From assembly GCA_013299115.1 (NCBI GenBank), contig JAAFKA010000015.1, forward strand, positions 59,625 to 123,624: a stretch of 64,000 bases of DNA. The letters are read 5' to 3'. The notes beneath the pieces are model-generated. The model did not search any database and was not told where the DNA came from. It worked only from the letters and a program-made list of their open reading frames with translations. The stretch is from Cytophagales bacterium (GTDB lineage: Bacteria > Bacteroidota > Bacteroidia > Cytophagales > Thermoflexibacteraceae). A program made the translations under genes and the position numbers. This document shows positions 24,503 through 34,021 of the stretch, one piece after another. How positions within the stretch are numbered: position 1 is the first letter of the stretch; the number at the start of each line of letters is the position of its first letter.

Positions 24503-25843
24503 ATGAACAGAAAAGAATTTCTTAAAAAATTAACTTTTTTAGCAGCCCTTGCCCATTTGCCTATCAGTCTGGAGGCAAAACCTACACGCAAAGAGGGCAA
24601 AGCCCTTGTAGTGGGGGCAGGCATAGCAGGCGTGGCAGCAGCAGCTACGCTCAAAAAAAATGGTTGGGAAGTGGTCGTTTTAGAGGCAAGGGACAGAGTA
24701 GGCGGCAGAGTCTGGACAGACCAAAGTTTAGGCGTGCCTTTTGATAGGGGGGCAGCGTGGATACACGGACCCGAAGGCAACCCCATTACGCCTTTGGCAA
24801 AACAGGCTGGTTGTAAACTCCACCGAACAGATGACGAAAGTTTGGAGGTTTATGACGAAAATGGCAAACCAATAGCCGAAGAAGTGATGGAAAAGTACAT
24901 GAAAAAGTACGAAAAACTGTTGGCTATGGTAGAAGACGAGGCAATGCCCACCGAAAGTTTGCAGCAAGCCATTGGCAGGTTGCAGCCCGATGCTTTGCAA
25001 GACCTCAAAATGATTTATCAATTAAGTTCGTATGCCGAATTTGATGCAGGCGGCGACATCAATTTATTGTCGGGCAAAAATTGGGAAAATGATAGTAGCT
25101 TTGAGGGCGAAGATTTATTGGTTTGGAGTGGCTACCAAAGTATAGTAGAATTGTTGGCAAAAGGTTTGGATATCAGGCTCAAACAAGTGGTGCAAAGCAT
25201 AGCTTACGGCAAAGAAAAAGTGCAACTAACGACCAATCAAGGCAGTTTTGAGGCTGATGTGGCAGTGGTAACAGTGCCTTTGGGTGTGCTGAAAAAAGGA
25301 AATATTCAATTTACGCCCAACTTGCCTGCTGCCAAACAACAAGCTATTCAACAGGTGGCAATGGGCAACGTGAACAAAGTAGCCTTGCTGTTTGAGCAAG
25401 CCTTTTGGGATACCAATTTGCAATATATAGGTTATACAGGCAAAATGAAAGGGGCTTATTCCTATTTTTTGAATGCACGCACTTTTTGTGATGCCAATTT
25501 GCTGGTAACATTTGGTTTTGGGCTTTTTGGCAAAACCTTAGATACCAAAACTGATGCCCAAATTCAAGACGAAGTGATGGAAGTGTTGCGAAAAATTTAT
25601 GGTAGGGCTATTCCAAATCCTAAGAAAATATTGGTAACTCGTTGGGGAACAGACCCTTATAGTTTAGGGGCTTATTCCTTTGTAAATGTAGGTACAGAAA
25701 ACAAACACTTCGAAACCTTGCAAGCCGCTGTAAACAACAAGCTATTTTTTGCGGGAGAACACACCATAGCAAAATACAGAGCAACAGTACATGGGGCTTA
25801 CTTGTCGGGCTTGCAGGCTGCAAAAGAGGTTTTGGAGGATTGA
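24503..25843 (+). CDS. flavin amine oxidase (monoamine/polyamine oxidase family)
   Basis: This 446-residue FAD enzyme has a dinucleotide fold at VVGAGIAGVAAAATLKK, then VVLEARDRVGGRVWTD and FDRGAAWIHGPEGNP, the classic amine-oxidase N-terminal block. C-terminal FAD contacts are in LFFAGEHTIAKYRATVHGAY followed by LSGL. A hydrophobic N-terminus (FLKKLTFLAALAHLPISLEA) suggests export or an anchor, though no twin-arginine pair is seen. The substrate is probably a primary or polyamine. It follows rsmE closely, with no metabolic link. Confidence 0.88.
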   Translation: MNRKEFLKKLTFLAALAHLPISLEAKPTRKEGKALVVGAGIAGVAAAATLKKNGWEVVVLEARDRVGGRVWTDQSLGVPFDRGAAWIHGPEGNPITPLAKQAGCKLHRTDDESLEVYDENGKPIAEEVMEKYMKKYEKLLAMVEDEAMPTESLQQAIGRLQPDALQDLKMIYQLSSYAEFDAGGDINLLSGKNWENDSSFEGEDLLVWSGYQSIVELLAKGLDIRLKQVVQSIAYGKEKVQLTTNQGSFEADVAVVTVPLGVLKKGNIQFTPNLPAAKQQAIQQVAMGNVNKVALLFEQAFWDTNLQYIGYTGKMKGAYSYFLNARTFCDANLLVTFGFGLFGKTLDTKTDAQIQDEVMEVLRKIYGRAIPNPKKILVTRWGTDPYSLGAYSFVNVGTENKHFETLQAAVNNKLFFAGEHTIAKYRATVHGAYLSGLQAAKEVLED

Positions 25844-26143
25844 AAGCAGAAGTAATGAGAGTTACTTGTTGCAAAATGAGCTTTTGGGCAATTAGGCTGA
25901 TACGACAGATTGGAAACCTACCAAAAAATTTGCAATAAAGGTATAGCTTTTATACAAAGAGAAAAATTAAAACCAGCTATCAAAAAATCTTATTATTTGG
26001 CAAGAAAAGGTTAAAAAATATTTCCTCCTGTTAAATTTTTGTTTACTTTTACGGATGTCCGACACGTTTTTGTGGAAACATAGGTCTTTGATAAATCAAA
26101 TGTAAATAAGACGTTCAGTATTTTACAAGCAACCATTATTCAA
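25844..26143. other. intergenic, no gene seen
   Basis: 300 bp, AT-rich. There is a possible -7-like TACTTTTA near 26044 but no good -33 partner. No palindrome of the repeat families is recognised here. Confidence 0.4.
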
Positions 26144-26812
26144 ATGAAACAAATTATTTTAGCCATCTTTTTATTGGTAATTACACAACCCCTTGTTGCC
26201 CAAAATTTTATGTTAGGCGCAAAGGCAGGTCTTAATTATTCCAGACTTTCTATGAGCAATACAGAAATCTCTGTGGGTAGTCTAAATACTGCTTTCAAAG
26301 AAAATACGCAATACACCACAGGTTTTGTGGCAGGAGGCTTTGCAAGGCTTAAATTTTCGAGCCTTTACTTCCAGCCCGAATTACTTTTTGCTATGAAGGG
26401 TGGCACTTTCGACAGAATAAAATCTGGTGGCATCACAGGTGGTTTGATAGAAACCAAAACCGTAGATGTGCAGATGTATGGTGTAGATATTCCGTTGTTA
26501 TTGGGTTATCAAATCAGCAAATTCAGAGTCAATGGCGGTTTGTTAGCCTCTTTCAATTTGAGTAGTATGAATGATTTTAAAGCAGCCATTCAGGAGTACA
26601 GCACCAATCCTGCTGATGCTTCAAAAACAGCTGTCTTTGGCTATTTGGTGGGTGTAGGTGTAGATTTAGGCAAATTTACAGCCGATTTGCGTTATGAAGG
26701 CAACTTTTCTGCACTTACTTCAGCACGTATTCAAGTCCCCAACAATGATTTTACCTTAGACCAACGCACCAGCCTTTTTCAGTTTACGGTAGGGTATAAT
26801 TTTTTGGATTAA
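26144..26812 (+). CDS. outer-membrane beta-barrel protein, PorT-like family
   Basis: This 222-residue protein has a signal peptide ending at QPLVAQ. The mature part begins NFMLGAKAGLNYSRLS and consists of eight to ten amphipathic strands separated by short turns. It includes LYFQPELLFAMKGG and ends FQFTVGYNF, the usual layout of the porin-like outer-membrane beta-barrel family (PF13568-type). Function is unknown. It is followed 42 bp later by an amidotransferase gene. Confidence 0.85.
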   Translation: MKQIILAIFLLVITQPLVAQNFMLGAKAGLNYSRLSMSNTEISVGSLNTAFKENTQYTTGFVAGGFARLKFSSLYFQPELLFAMKGGTFDRIKSGGITGGLIETKTVDVQMYGVDIPLLLGYQISKFRVNGGLLASFNLSSMNDFKAAIQEYSTNPADASKTAVFGYLVGVGVDLGKFTADLRYEGNFSALTSARIQVPNNDFTLDQRTSLFQFTVGYNFLD

Positions 26813-26854
26813 ATTGTGTAAGAAAATTTACTTTTTAGAGTCAAATACTTACCA

Positions 26855-27427
26855 ATGACAGTTTTGTTATTAGACAATTTCGATTCGTTTACTTATAATT
26901 TGGTGGATTATTTTCACCAACTCCATTGTCCTTGTACGGTCTTGCGAAATGACGTAAATCTTGCAACTATTAAAAACTTAGCACCACAAGCCATTATTTT
27001 GTCGCCAGGCTCAGGCACACCCGCAAAGGCTGGTGTCATGCCTGAAGTCATTGCTACTTATCATAACAAAGTACCTATCATTGGCATTTGCTTGGGTCAT
27101 CAGGCAATAGGCGAATTTTTTGGGGCTACGCTGACCCATGCTACCCAGCCTATGCACGGCAAATTGTCTATGATAACTTGCCAAAAAGATGAGATTTTTG
27201 AGGGGTTGCCCACACAATTTCAGGTAGTTCGTTACCATTCTTTGGTGCTCACAGCCTTGCCATCTTCTTTGGTAGCTTTGGCACATACCACCACAGGAGA
27301 ACTTATGGCTCTCAAACACCAAAAGTTACCTCTTTATGGAATACAGTTTCACCCTGAAGCTGCTTTAACTGAACATGGGTTGCAACTGTTAGGAAATTGG
27401 GTAAGGATAAATAAAATAAGTAGTTAA
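26855..27427 (+). CDS. anthranilate/aminodeoxychorismate synthase, glutamine amidotransferase subunit
   Basis: This class-I glutamine amidotransferase has 190 residues. LLLDNFDSFTYNLVDYF is at the N-terminus, the nucleophile Cys is in IIGICLGHQAIGEFFG, the oxyanion loop is ILSPGSGTP, and the His-x-Glu pair is in YGIQFHPEA. It supplies ammonia from glutamine to TrpE or PabB for tryptophan or folate. No trpE/pabB or other trp gene is next to it, so TrpG and PabA cannot be separated; one protein often serves both. Confidence 0.9.
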   Translation: MTVLLLDNFDSFTYNLVDYFHQLHCPCTVLRNDVNLATIKNLAPQAIILSPGSGTPAKAGVMPEVIATYHNKVPIIGICLGHQAIGEFFGATLTHATQPMHGKLSMITCQKDEIFEGLPTQFQVVRYHSLVLTALPSSLVALAHTTTGELMALKHQKLPLYGIQFHPEAALTEHGLQLLGNWVRINKISS

Positions 27428-27556
27428 ATAGCAATATAGTATATATTTTAGCTTGTGAGGTTTCAGAAATTTTACAATTTCTTTGCAAGTTTTGATAAGT
27501 TGCCAAAAATTGTTACTTTGCAACAAACTAAACTACTACTTCTTACAACTATTTTT

Positions 27557-28651
27557 ATGTTGGTTGGTGCTTATTACAATCCTTTATTATCCCCGAAACG
27601 ACTTGACCGTTTTTTAGCCTACGGTTGGTTTCGAAACTGCAATATGTTAGGACGACAAAAGTTGATTTGTCTCGACAAAGGTGTTTATCAAGTCATTAAT
27701 ATTCGAGTGCAGTTAGAAAATTACCAATATCCTAAACGGCTGAAAAAAATTCTTCGGCAAAATAACCAACGGTTTCGGTACGAAGTGCAGCCTTTGCAAC
27801 TCACAGCCGAAAAAGAAGCTTTGTATGAGCAGCACAAGCATCGTTTTCTGGGCATTGTTTTGCCCACTCTCCAGCAATCCTTGTTTGGCACAGAGGAAAA
27901 TGACTATTTGCATAATCCGTTTCACACCCAAGAAATTTGCGTTTATGATGACGATAAATTAGTGGCTGTTAGCTTTTTTGATTTAGGACATCGCAGTATT
28001 GCCAGCATTTTAGGGCTGTTTGACCATAACTATCAGCAATTTAGTTTGGGAATTTATACCATGTTACTCGAAATTGATTTGGGTATCAGATTAGGCAAAA
28101 AGTTTTATTACCCAGGTTATGTGCTGCACAACGAAGCTGTTTTTGATTATAAGTTGCGTTTGGGCAACTTGCAATACCACAATGGCGAAACGTATTGGCG
28201 ACCCTATACAGAAATAACCAATGAAAAATGGTTAGATAAGCAAATAATAGAAAAAGTAGAAATCATTTCGCAACTTTTCCAGCAGCAAAATATCCAATAC
28301 CAAGTCTTGTGGAATCCTTATTTTCCATTGGCTTATATTTTTGAGGAAGAGATTTATTTTTTGGCAAGTCCTCTCCAAATTTTTTGTGTCAATGACCGCC
28401 AACATCAGCCTTTGGTTTTGGAATATATGCCTGACAGCAAAATTTATAGGTTGAGTTATGTTATGGAAGCCGAAACCAATGAAGAAGTGGAGGAAATGAA
28501 AAGGTTATTAGGAGTTTATCCGCCAAATTTATATAGCCAAGCAATCTATGTCTATCAAGAAATAGTTTGTCAAAGTTTTGTGGTAGATGAGGTGATAGAA
28601 AGATTGGTGGTCGAAAAACTCTTATTGAGTGAGCAAGAAACTGTACTATAA
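27557..28651 (+). CDS. arginyl-tRNA--protein transferase-like protein
   Basis: The longer GTG-initiated frame (27455) overlaps a likely promoter (TTACTTTG near 27512), and the family begins near MLVGAYYNPLLSPKRLDRFL, so ATG 27557 is chosen (364 residues). The segment ASILGLFDHNYQQFSLGIYT followed by MLLEI, then GKKFYYPGYVLH, is the ATE/Bpt acyltransferase core (GNAT-like). An N-terminal Cys pair, as in eukaryotic Ate1, is not apparent. It is predicted to transfer an amino acid from aminoacyl-tRNA to N-terminal residues and feed proteolysis. Acceptor specificity is unknown. Confidence 0.7.
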   Translation: MLVGAYYNPLLSPKRLDRFLAYGWFRNCNMLGRQKLICLDKGVYQVINIRVQLENYQYPKRLKKILRQNNQRFRYEVQPLQLTAEKEALYEQHKHRFLGIVLPTLQQSLFGTEENDYLHNPFHTQEICVYDDDKLVAVSFFDLGHRSIASILGLFDHNYQQFSLGIYTMLLEIDLGIRLGKKFYYPGYVLHNEAVFDYKLRLGNLQYHNGETYWRPYTEITNEKWLDKQIIEKVEIISQLFQQQNIQYQVLWNPYFPLAYIFEEEIYFLASPLQIFCVNDRQHQPLVLEYMPDSKIYRLSYVMEAETNEEVEEMKRLLGVYPPNLYSQAIYVYQEIVCQSFVVDEVIERLVVEKLLLSEQETVL

Positions 28652-28728
28652 AAAATTTAAGTCGTTTTTATAGAAAAATTTGGAATATCTTTTGTAGTTT
28701 GTGATTTGCAAACAAACCAACCAGTGTT

Positions 28729-29469
28729 ATGTTTAATTCAGGGCAAACTCGAAAATTCCAACACGACTTACGCGTAGCTTCCATTCTCTCTACGGCAGCA
28801 GGGGCAGTAAACTCTGCAAGTTTTTTTGCTTTCGATGTACTTACGACCAATGTAACAGGACACGTGGCGGTATTGGCTAATGAATTGGTGGCTTTTCGGT
28901 GGCACGCAGGTTATATGAAATTGGTGTGGATGTTTGCCTTTTTGTTTGGCTCCTTCTTGTCGGGCTTGTTGGTCGACTTAATTGGCAGAAAATACCCTCG
29001 TTTTTCGCACACCATTCCCTTGTTACTTGTGATGTTTATCTTGTCGGGTGTGGCTTACTTTGGCGACCAATATTATGATTACAGCGATGGCATGATTCAG
29101 TTGTTTGCGGGGAGTTTATTGTTGGCAATGGGCTTACAAAATGGAACTGTTACCCAAGTATCTGGCTCCGTCGTGCGGACTACACACCTCACAGGTTTGT
29201 TTACAGACATAGGCATAGAAGCTGCCAAACTCCTTACCAGACCAGCCGAAGAAAGTATGGCGAAACTGCAAAGGAAATTTATTTTGCACGTAGTCATTGT
29301 ACTTTGTTTTTTTTTGGGTGCTATTGGAGGCGGATTTCTCTTTTCTAAATTCTTGTTCAAGGCTTTTTTAGCTCCATTGTCTTTGATTTTGGTAGCTATT
29401 ATTTACGATATTATAGATTTCCAATCTTCTAAATTACAAAAGGCTATTGTGCAGCAAAACAGCAACTAA
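28729..29469 (+). CDS. YoaK/DUF1275-family membrane protein
   Basis: This 246-residue inner-membrane protein has six predicted helices. The family block at the start is STAAGAVNSASFFAFDVLTT followed by NVTGHVAVL, and GLQNGTVTQVSGSVVRTTHL followed by TG lies in the middle, the conserved heart of DUF1275. The function is not established. It stands alone between the arginyltransferase-like gene and a carotenoid-isomerase-like gene. Confidence 0.9.
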   Translation: MFNSGQTRKFQHDLRVASILSTAAGAVNSASFFAFDVLTTNVTGHVAVLANELVAFRWHAGYMKLVWMFAFLFGSFLSGLLVDLIGRKYPRFSHTIPLLLVMFILSGVAYFGDQYYDYSDGMIQLFAGSLLLAMGLQNGTVTQVSGSVVRTTHLTGLFTDIGIEAAKLLTRPAEESMAKLQRKFILHVVIVLCFFLGAIGGGFLFSKFLFKAFLAPLSLILVAIIYDIIDFQSSKLQKAIVQQNSN

Positions 29470-29526
29470 AATCTTATTTTCAGTTTTTTACCCTAAACTT
29501 TCCACTTCACTTTTGGTTTTTTTAAT

Positions 29527-31023
29527 ATGAAAACAAATAGTGAAGTTTTTGATGTAGCCATTGTGGGCAGTGGGTTGGGTAGCCTAACGGCAGCAGCTTT
29601 GCTTGCCAAAGAAGGCAAAAAAGTGTTGGTTTTAGAGCAAAATTATTTGGCGGGAGGTTGCACAAGTTCGTATTGGCGAAAAGGTTTTGTGTTTGAGGCA
29701 GGTGCAACTACGCTGGTTGGGCTTGACGAACAGATGCCTTTGTGGGAAGTTTTGCGACAGACAGGAATAGAAATTCGGGCAACGCCCTTAGACTTGCCTA
29801 TGCAGGTGCAGTTGCCCGATGGACAAGTGCTGAACAAATACCACAACTTGGAACAGTGGATAGCCGAAGCCGAAAGGGTGTTTGGCAAGGCTGGACAACG
29901 ACAATTTTGGGAGTTTTGCTACCGAATTGCCTCTTTTGTGTGGCAAACTTCGCTGAAACAGACCTTTTTTCCGCCCAGCAAGTTCTCAGATTTTGGGCAA
30001 CTACTCAAAAATGTTACGTGGTCGCAACTGAAATACGGCGGTTATTGCTTGGTTTCTATGCAGCAACTTCTCAAAAAATTTGGTTTGGCAACCCACAAAA
30101 ATTTTGTGGCATACGTCAATGAACAACTATTAATCACTGCCCAAAACCACATAGCCGAAGTCAATGTTTTGTTTGGTGCTACTGCCCTTTGCTACACCAA
30201 TTTTGGCAATTATTATGTCAATGGTGGACTTATCAATTTGGTAAATCCTTTTGTGAACTACATAGAAAAACAGGGGTCAAAGGTTTTGCTACGCCATGCA
30301 GTTGATAAAATTACGTTTGAAAACGAGGTTTTTACGTTGCAATGCACCGAAAAACAGAAAATCAAGCATAGTTTTCAGGCAAAGTACCTTATTTCGGGTA
30401 TTCCTATCAACAATACCTTGCAAATTTACCAGCCTACGCACACGCACATACAGAAGCAAATGTTGAAAAAGCAAGTTTTGACTTCCGAAAAACTAAATTC
30501 GGCTTTCCAGCTGGGCGTTGGTTTTGTTCCGCACCGAGAGTTTGATAGTCTGCACCACCAAATTATTTTGCCTTCGCCTATGCCCGAAACGCAGTCGGCA
30601 AGTATTTTTGTCAGCCTAAGCCACCCCAAAGATGACAGTCGGGCAGATGTGGCAGGGCAACGGGTTTTGTCTGTGAGTACGCACTTGCACCACCCCGAAG
30701 GCAAACCTGATTTTGACAAGCAAAAAGCTACAGATTTTGTGTTGCAAACTTTGATAGCAAAAGATTTTTTGAAATCCGAAAATATTGTTTATTGCCACGC
30801 CTCTGCCCAACAAAATTGGCAACAGTGGACAAAAAGAGAATATGGTTTTGTGGGAGGCTATCCGCAATATGCAGCCACCAAAGTTTGGCAACTCAACGAT
30901 GCCCGACTCGACCACCACAAAGCCTATCTTTGTGGCGACACAGCCTACCCAGGACAAGGTATTCCGGGCGTGGTATTGAGTGGCATCATTGCAGTAGAGA
31001 AATTAAAGGCAGATTGGTGGTAA
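29527..31023 (+). CDS. FAD-dependent oxidoreductase, carotenoid isomerase/phytoene-desaturase-like
   Basis: This 498-residue flavoprotein has a Rossmann FAD motif IVGSGLGSLTAAALLAKEGK followed by LVLEQNYLAGGCTSSYWRKG, the pattern of CrtISO/CrtH and CrtI-type enzymes. The C-terminal block LCGDTAYPGQGIPGVVLSGI contacts FAD. The substrate may be a carotenoid or another polyprenoid or retinoid. No crt genes are adjacent, so the carotenoid role is by family only. Confidence 0.85.
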   Translation: MKTNSEVFDVAIVGSGLGSLTAAALLAKEGKKVLVLEQNYLAGGCTSSYWRKGFVFEAGATTLVGLDEQMPLWEVLRQTGIEIRATPLDLPMQVQLPDGQVLNKYHNLEQWIAEAERVFGKAGQRQFWEFCYRIASFVWQTSLKQTFFPPSKFSDFGQLLKNVTWSQLKYGGYCLVSMQQLLKKFGLATHKNFVAYVNEQLLITAQNHIAEVNVLFGATALCYTNFGNYYVNGGLINLVNPFVNYIEKQGSKVLLRHAVDKITFENEVFTLQCTEKQKIKHSFQAKYLISGIPINNTLQIYQPTHTHIQKQMLKKQVLTSEKLNSAFQLGVGFVPHREFDSLHHQIILPSPMPETQSASIFVSLSHPKDDSRADVAGQRVLSVSTHLHHPEGKPDFDKQKATDFVLQTLIAKDFLKSENIVYCHASAQQNWQQWTKREYGFVGGYPQYAATKVWQLNDARLDHHKAYLCGDTAYPGQGIPGVVLSGIIAVEKLKADWW

Positions 31024-31123
31024 ATTCCCATGCACAATCACAAAAAAGTCAAGTTTTGTTAAACAATCTTTGCTACAAAAAGTTAGAAACATAAATCATA
31101 AATAACCCATTATAACTTTTTTT

Positions 31124-32617
31124 ATGCAAAGCACAACAAGTCCTGCTGTTGCCACCGCAAATAGCACCAGCAAATATACTAAAACTCCAATCACCGTAGC
31201 CTACGGCGATGGCATAGGTCCTGAAATTATGCGTGCCACCTTAGACATTATTTTGGCAGCAGGTGCGCAGTTGGAAATAGAGGAAATAGAAATTGGCGAA
31301 AAAGTTTATTTGCGAGGCATTTCGGCAGGTATCGAGGATTCGTCTTGGGATTCGTTGCGGAGAACCAAAGTATTTTTGAAAGCCCCCATCACCACCCCAC
31401 AAGGCAGTGGCTACAAAAGTCTAAACGTAACTACCCGCAAAACTTTGGGTTTGTATTCTAACATACGCCCTTGCGTGTCGTACCACCCATTTGTGGAAAC
31501 CAAACACCCTGTCATGGACGTGGTAATTATTCGTGAAAACGAAGAAGACTTGTATGCAGGCATAGAACACCGCCAAACAGACGAGGTTTTTCAGTGTTTG
31601 AAAATTATATCAAGACCCGGTTGCGAAAAAATTGTGCGTTATGCTTTTGAATACGCCAAAAACAACAACCGCAAAAAATTGACTTGTTTCACCAAGGACA
31701 ACATCATGAAAATGACTGATGGCTTGTTCCACCAAGTTTTTGACGAAATAGGGGCAGAGTATCCAGAAATTGAAAAAGAACATTGGATTGTGGACATTGG
31801 GGCAGCAAAAATGGCAGATACGCCACAGGCTTTTGACATGATTGTGATGCCTAATCTTTATGGCGATATTTTGTCTGATGTAGCAGCCCAAATTACAGGT
31901 TCGGTAGGTTTGGCAGGTTCGGCAAATGTTGGCGACCATGGGGCAATGTTTGAGGCTATTCACGGGTCTGCCCCACGCAGAGCAGGACAAAACTTAGCCA
32001 ATCCTTCGGGTTTGTTGTTAGGTGCGGTAATGATGCTCAACCACATAGGTCAAAACGAAATTGCGACCAAAGTACACAATGCGTGGCTCAGAACTTTGGA
32101 AGATGGCGTACACACTTACGATATTTTCAAAGAAAAAACCAGCAAACAAAAAGTAGGTACGCAAGAATTTGCACAAGCCGTTATTGCACGTTTGGGACAA
32201 AGCCCAACTTTGTTGAAAGCTGTTGATTATCCTGCTGATGCCAAAAAAATAGAAGTAAAAGTTACCCGCAGAACTCCACAAGTGAAAGAAACTATTGGCG
32301 TTGATGTGTTCTTAAATTGGGTAAATGGCAGTGCCAACGACTTGGGCAAGCAAATAGAAAAAGCAAGCACCAAAAATTTGAAGTTTGTGGTGATGAGCAA
32401 CAGAGGGGTAAAAGTGTATCCTAACGGCGCACCTGAAACTTTCTGTACCGACCACTGGCGTTGTCGTTTCGAACACCCCGAAGGAAAAGCCATTAGCCAT
32501 GACGATATTATTGAGGTCTTGCAAAATGTGCGTAAATTGGGCTTAGACTTCATCAAAACTGAAAATCTTTGCACTTTTGACGGCAAAAAAGGCTATACAT
32601 TGGCACAAGGACAGTAG
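31124..32617 (+). CDS. icd: isocitrate dehydrogenase (NADP-dependent)
   Basis: This enzyme of the TCA cycle converts isocitrate to 2-oxoglutarate. Substrate-binding residues are in KSLNVTTRKTLGLYSNIRPC and IIRENEEDLYAGIE. The family signature NLYGDILSDVAAQITGSVG and the nucleotide loop AIHGSAPRRAGQNLANPSG are present. At 497 residues it is longer than E. coli Icd (416); the extra C-terminal domain of about 140 residues (from about VKVTRRTPQVKE) resembles the long Thermus/Bacteroidota-type enzyme. No other TCA gene is nearby. Confidence 0.92.
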   Translation: MQSTTSPAVATANSTSKYTKTPITVAYGDGIGPEIMRATLDIILAAGAQLEIEEIEIGEKVYLRGISAGIEDSSWDSLRRTKVFLKAPITTPQGSGYKSLNVTTRKTLGLYSNIRPCVSYHPFVETKHPVMDVVIIRENEEDLYAGIEHRQTDEVFQCLKIISRPGCEKIVRYAFEYAKNNNRKKLTCFTKDNIMKMTDGLFHQVFDEIGAEYPEIEKEHWIVDIGAAKMADTPQAFDMIVMPNLYGDILSDVAAQITGSVGLAGSANVGDHGAMFEAIHGSAPRRAGQNLANPSGLLLGAVMMLNHIGQNEIATKVHNAWLRTLEDGVHTYDIFKEKTSKQKVGTQEFAQAVIARLGQSPTLLKAVDYPADAKKIEVKVTRRTPQVKETIGVDVFLNWVNGSANDLGKQIEKASTKNLKFVVMSNRGVKVYPNGAPETFCTDHWRCRFEHPEGKAISHDDIIEVLQNVRKLGLDFIKTENLCTFDGKKGYTLAQGQ

Positions 32618-32700
32618 TAGGTAGGCTACGTTTTTTATTTGAAAATAATACCAGCTTACTATACTACTTTTTTAACCATTTGTAAGTATAATTATACACA

Positions 32701-32732
32701 AACTCCACAAGGAATTAAATCCCTTGTGGAGT
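32701..32732. terminator. bidirectional terminator-like hairpin
   Basis: AACTCCACAAGG pairs with CCTTGTGGAGTT, followed after AA by TTTTTTG on the plus strand. It lies between the convergent icd and response-regulator genes, where a shared terminator is expected. Its core (CAAGGAATTAAATCCCTTG) also resembles the dispersed palindromes. Confidence 0.65.
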
Positions 32733-32754
32733 TAATTTTTTGCTTTTCGCAAAA

Positions 32755-33468
32755 TTATTCATTTTCTTTGGTCGTATCTACAAACTTATAGCCTACGCCT
32801 TTCACAGTTAAAATATGATGTTCGCCAATTTTTTCTCTTACCCGTCTGATATGCACATCTACTGTTCGAGCCAAGACATAAACATCTGACCCCCAAATAT
32901 TTTGCAACAATTCATCTCTACTAAAAACTTTATTTGGATTTAATGCCAAAAAAAACAGCAATTCAAATTCCTTTTTGGGCAAAGGAATCTGCTCTTTGTT
33001 TTTCATGAGGGTATAGCTGCTTCGGTCTATCACAAATTCTGCTATTTGCAACACCTCATTTTCTGCTCCTGTTACCGTTTTTTGGGCTTCACGTCTAAAC
33101 AGGGCGTTGATTCGGCTCATCAAAGCACGAGGTTTGATAGGTTTCATCAGGTAGTCGTCTGCCCCTACGTCAAAAGCTGCTACTTCCGAATATTCTTCTG
33201 TACGAGCCGTAAGAAAAATGATATAACTATTGAGCATTTCAGGCATTTCTCTTAGTACTCTGCAAGCCTCTACGCCGTCCATGACAGGCATCATGATGTC
33301 CATTAAAATCAATTCGGGCAAAAAAGTTTTTGCCACTGCCACGGCTTTTTTGCCATCAGTAGCAGTTTTTACCTCATAACCTTCTTTTTCCAAATTATAT
33401 TTTAACAACTCCAAAATATCTGGCTCATCATCTACAATTAATACTTTGTTTTTTTTAGCTGGGGTCAT
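32755..33468 (-). CDS. OmpR/PhoB-type response regulator
   Basis: The start MTPAKKNKVLIVDDEPD at 33468 is preferred over an ATG 24 nt upstream because the promoter ends at 33490. The receiver domain (residues 8-125) has the acidic pair DDEPD, the phosphoacceptor Asp in LILMDIMMPVMDG and the Lys in LMKPIKPR. The winged-helix effector domain (about 140-235) ends with TVDVHIRRVREKIGEHHILT followed by VKGVGYKF. It is a phosphorylation-controlled transcription factor. The cognate histidine kinase is not adjacent. Confidence 0.95.
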   Translation of the reverse strand: MTPAKKNKVLIVDDEPDILELLKYNLEKEGYEVKTATDGKKAVAVAKTFLPELILMDIMMPVMDGVEACRVLREMPEMLNSYIIFLTARTEEYSEVAAFDVGADDYLMKPIKPRALMSRINALFRREAQKTVTGAENEVLQIAEFVIDRSSYTLMKNKEQIPLPKKEFELLFFLALNPNKVFSRDELLQNIWGSDVYVLARTVDVHIRRVREKIGEHHILTVKGVGYKFVDTTKENE

Positions 33469-33489
33469 AGTATAATAATTTGCCAATGA

Positions 33490-33524
33490 CAAAAGTAAAT
33501 AATATCTTTGAGTCTCTAAGCAAA
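33490..33524 (-). promoter_or_regulatory. promoter of the response-regulator gene
   Basis: On the minus strand TTTG (33524-33521), 23 nt, TACTTTTG (33497-33490), the same boxes and gap as upstream of the cysteine desulfurase gene. The start codon is 21 nt beyond the -7 box. Confidence 0.55.
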
Positions 33525-34021
33525 ACTGGATTAATTTAGCGTGAAGTTTTTTACTGTGTTTTAAAGTTTATCAAAAGTGAGGAAAGGTGGGTTTGAAGGA
33601 ACCGTCTTTTCAAGCAGTCGCATTTTTCTTTATTTTAACAATCTTTGTGATATTTTAACTAATTTTTAACACTTTGATAAGGAATTTGGATTTTACTTTG
33701 CAAAGTAGAAATTTGTACAGCAGTGTATTCGTCTTTAGGCAAAAGTATTTAAGATTAAAAATTACTTAAAAACTTGTTACTTTCTTGTCTTTTTGCTATT
33801 TTCTTTCGTATAAGCAAATAGAAACGTACTGCAATGGTAAGTTGAATCTGCGTAGTATAAATGTAGCCTACGCTTTAGCGTGTGAATGTAGCCTACGCTT
33901 TAGCGTGTGAATGTAGCATACGCTTTAGCGTGTGAAATTTGTAAAAAAGTGTTCGGTACGTAAATCCTTTACGTTGTAGTGGCATTAATTTGCTGTATGC
34001 TAAAAAATAAGCACTCAACCT
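33525..34021. other. intergenic region with repeats, no gene seen
   Basis: AT-rich sequence upstream of the response regulator. It holds a small hairpin TTACTTTGCAAAGTA near 33693, the repeat flank AAGTTGAATCTGCGTA (33839-33854) and the 25-bp tandem repeat listed separately. No convincing reading frame. Confidence 0.4.
33860..33934. repeat. three 25-bp tandem repeats, each with a hairpin
   Basis: The unit AATGTAGCCTACGCTTTAGC plus GTGTG is present three times (33860-33884, 33885-33909, 33910-33934). The third copy has one change (GCATAC). Each unit folds as CACGCTAAAGCGTAGGC-like stems. The left flank matches, in reverse, the flank of the hairpin at 20584. Confidence 0.9.

Noticed and set aside
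33860..33934. CRISPR array
   Set aside because: Three direct repeats with no spacers between them and no cas genes; they are simple tandem repeats.
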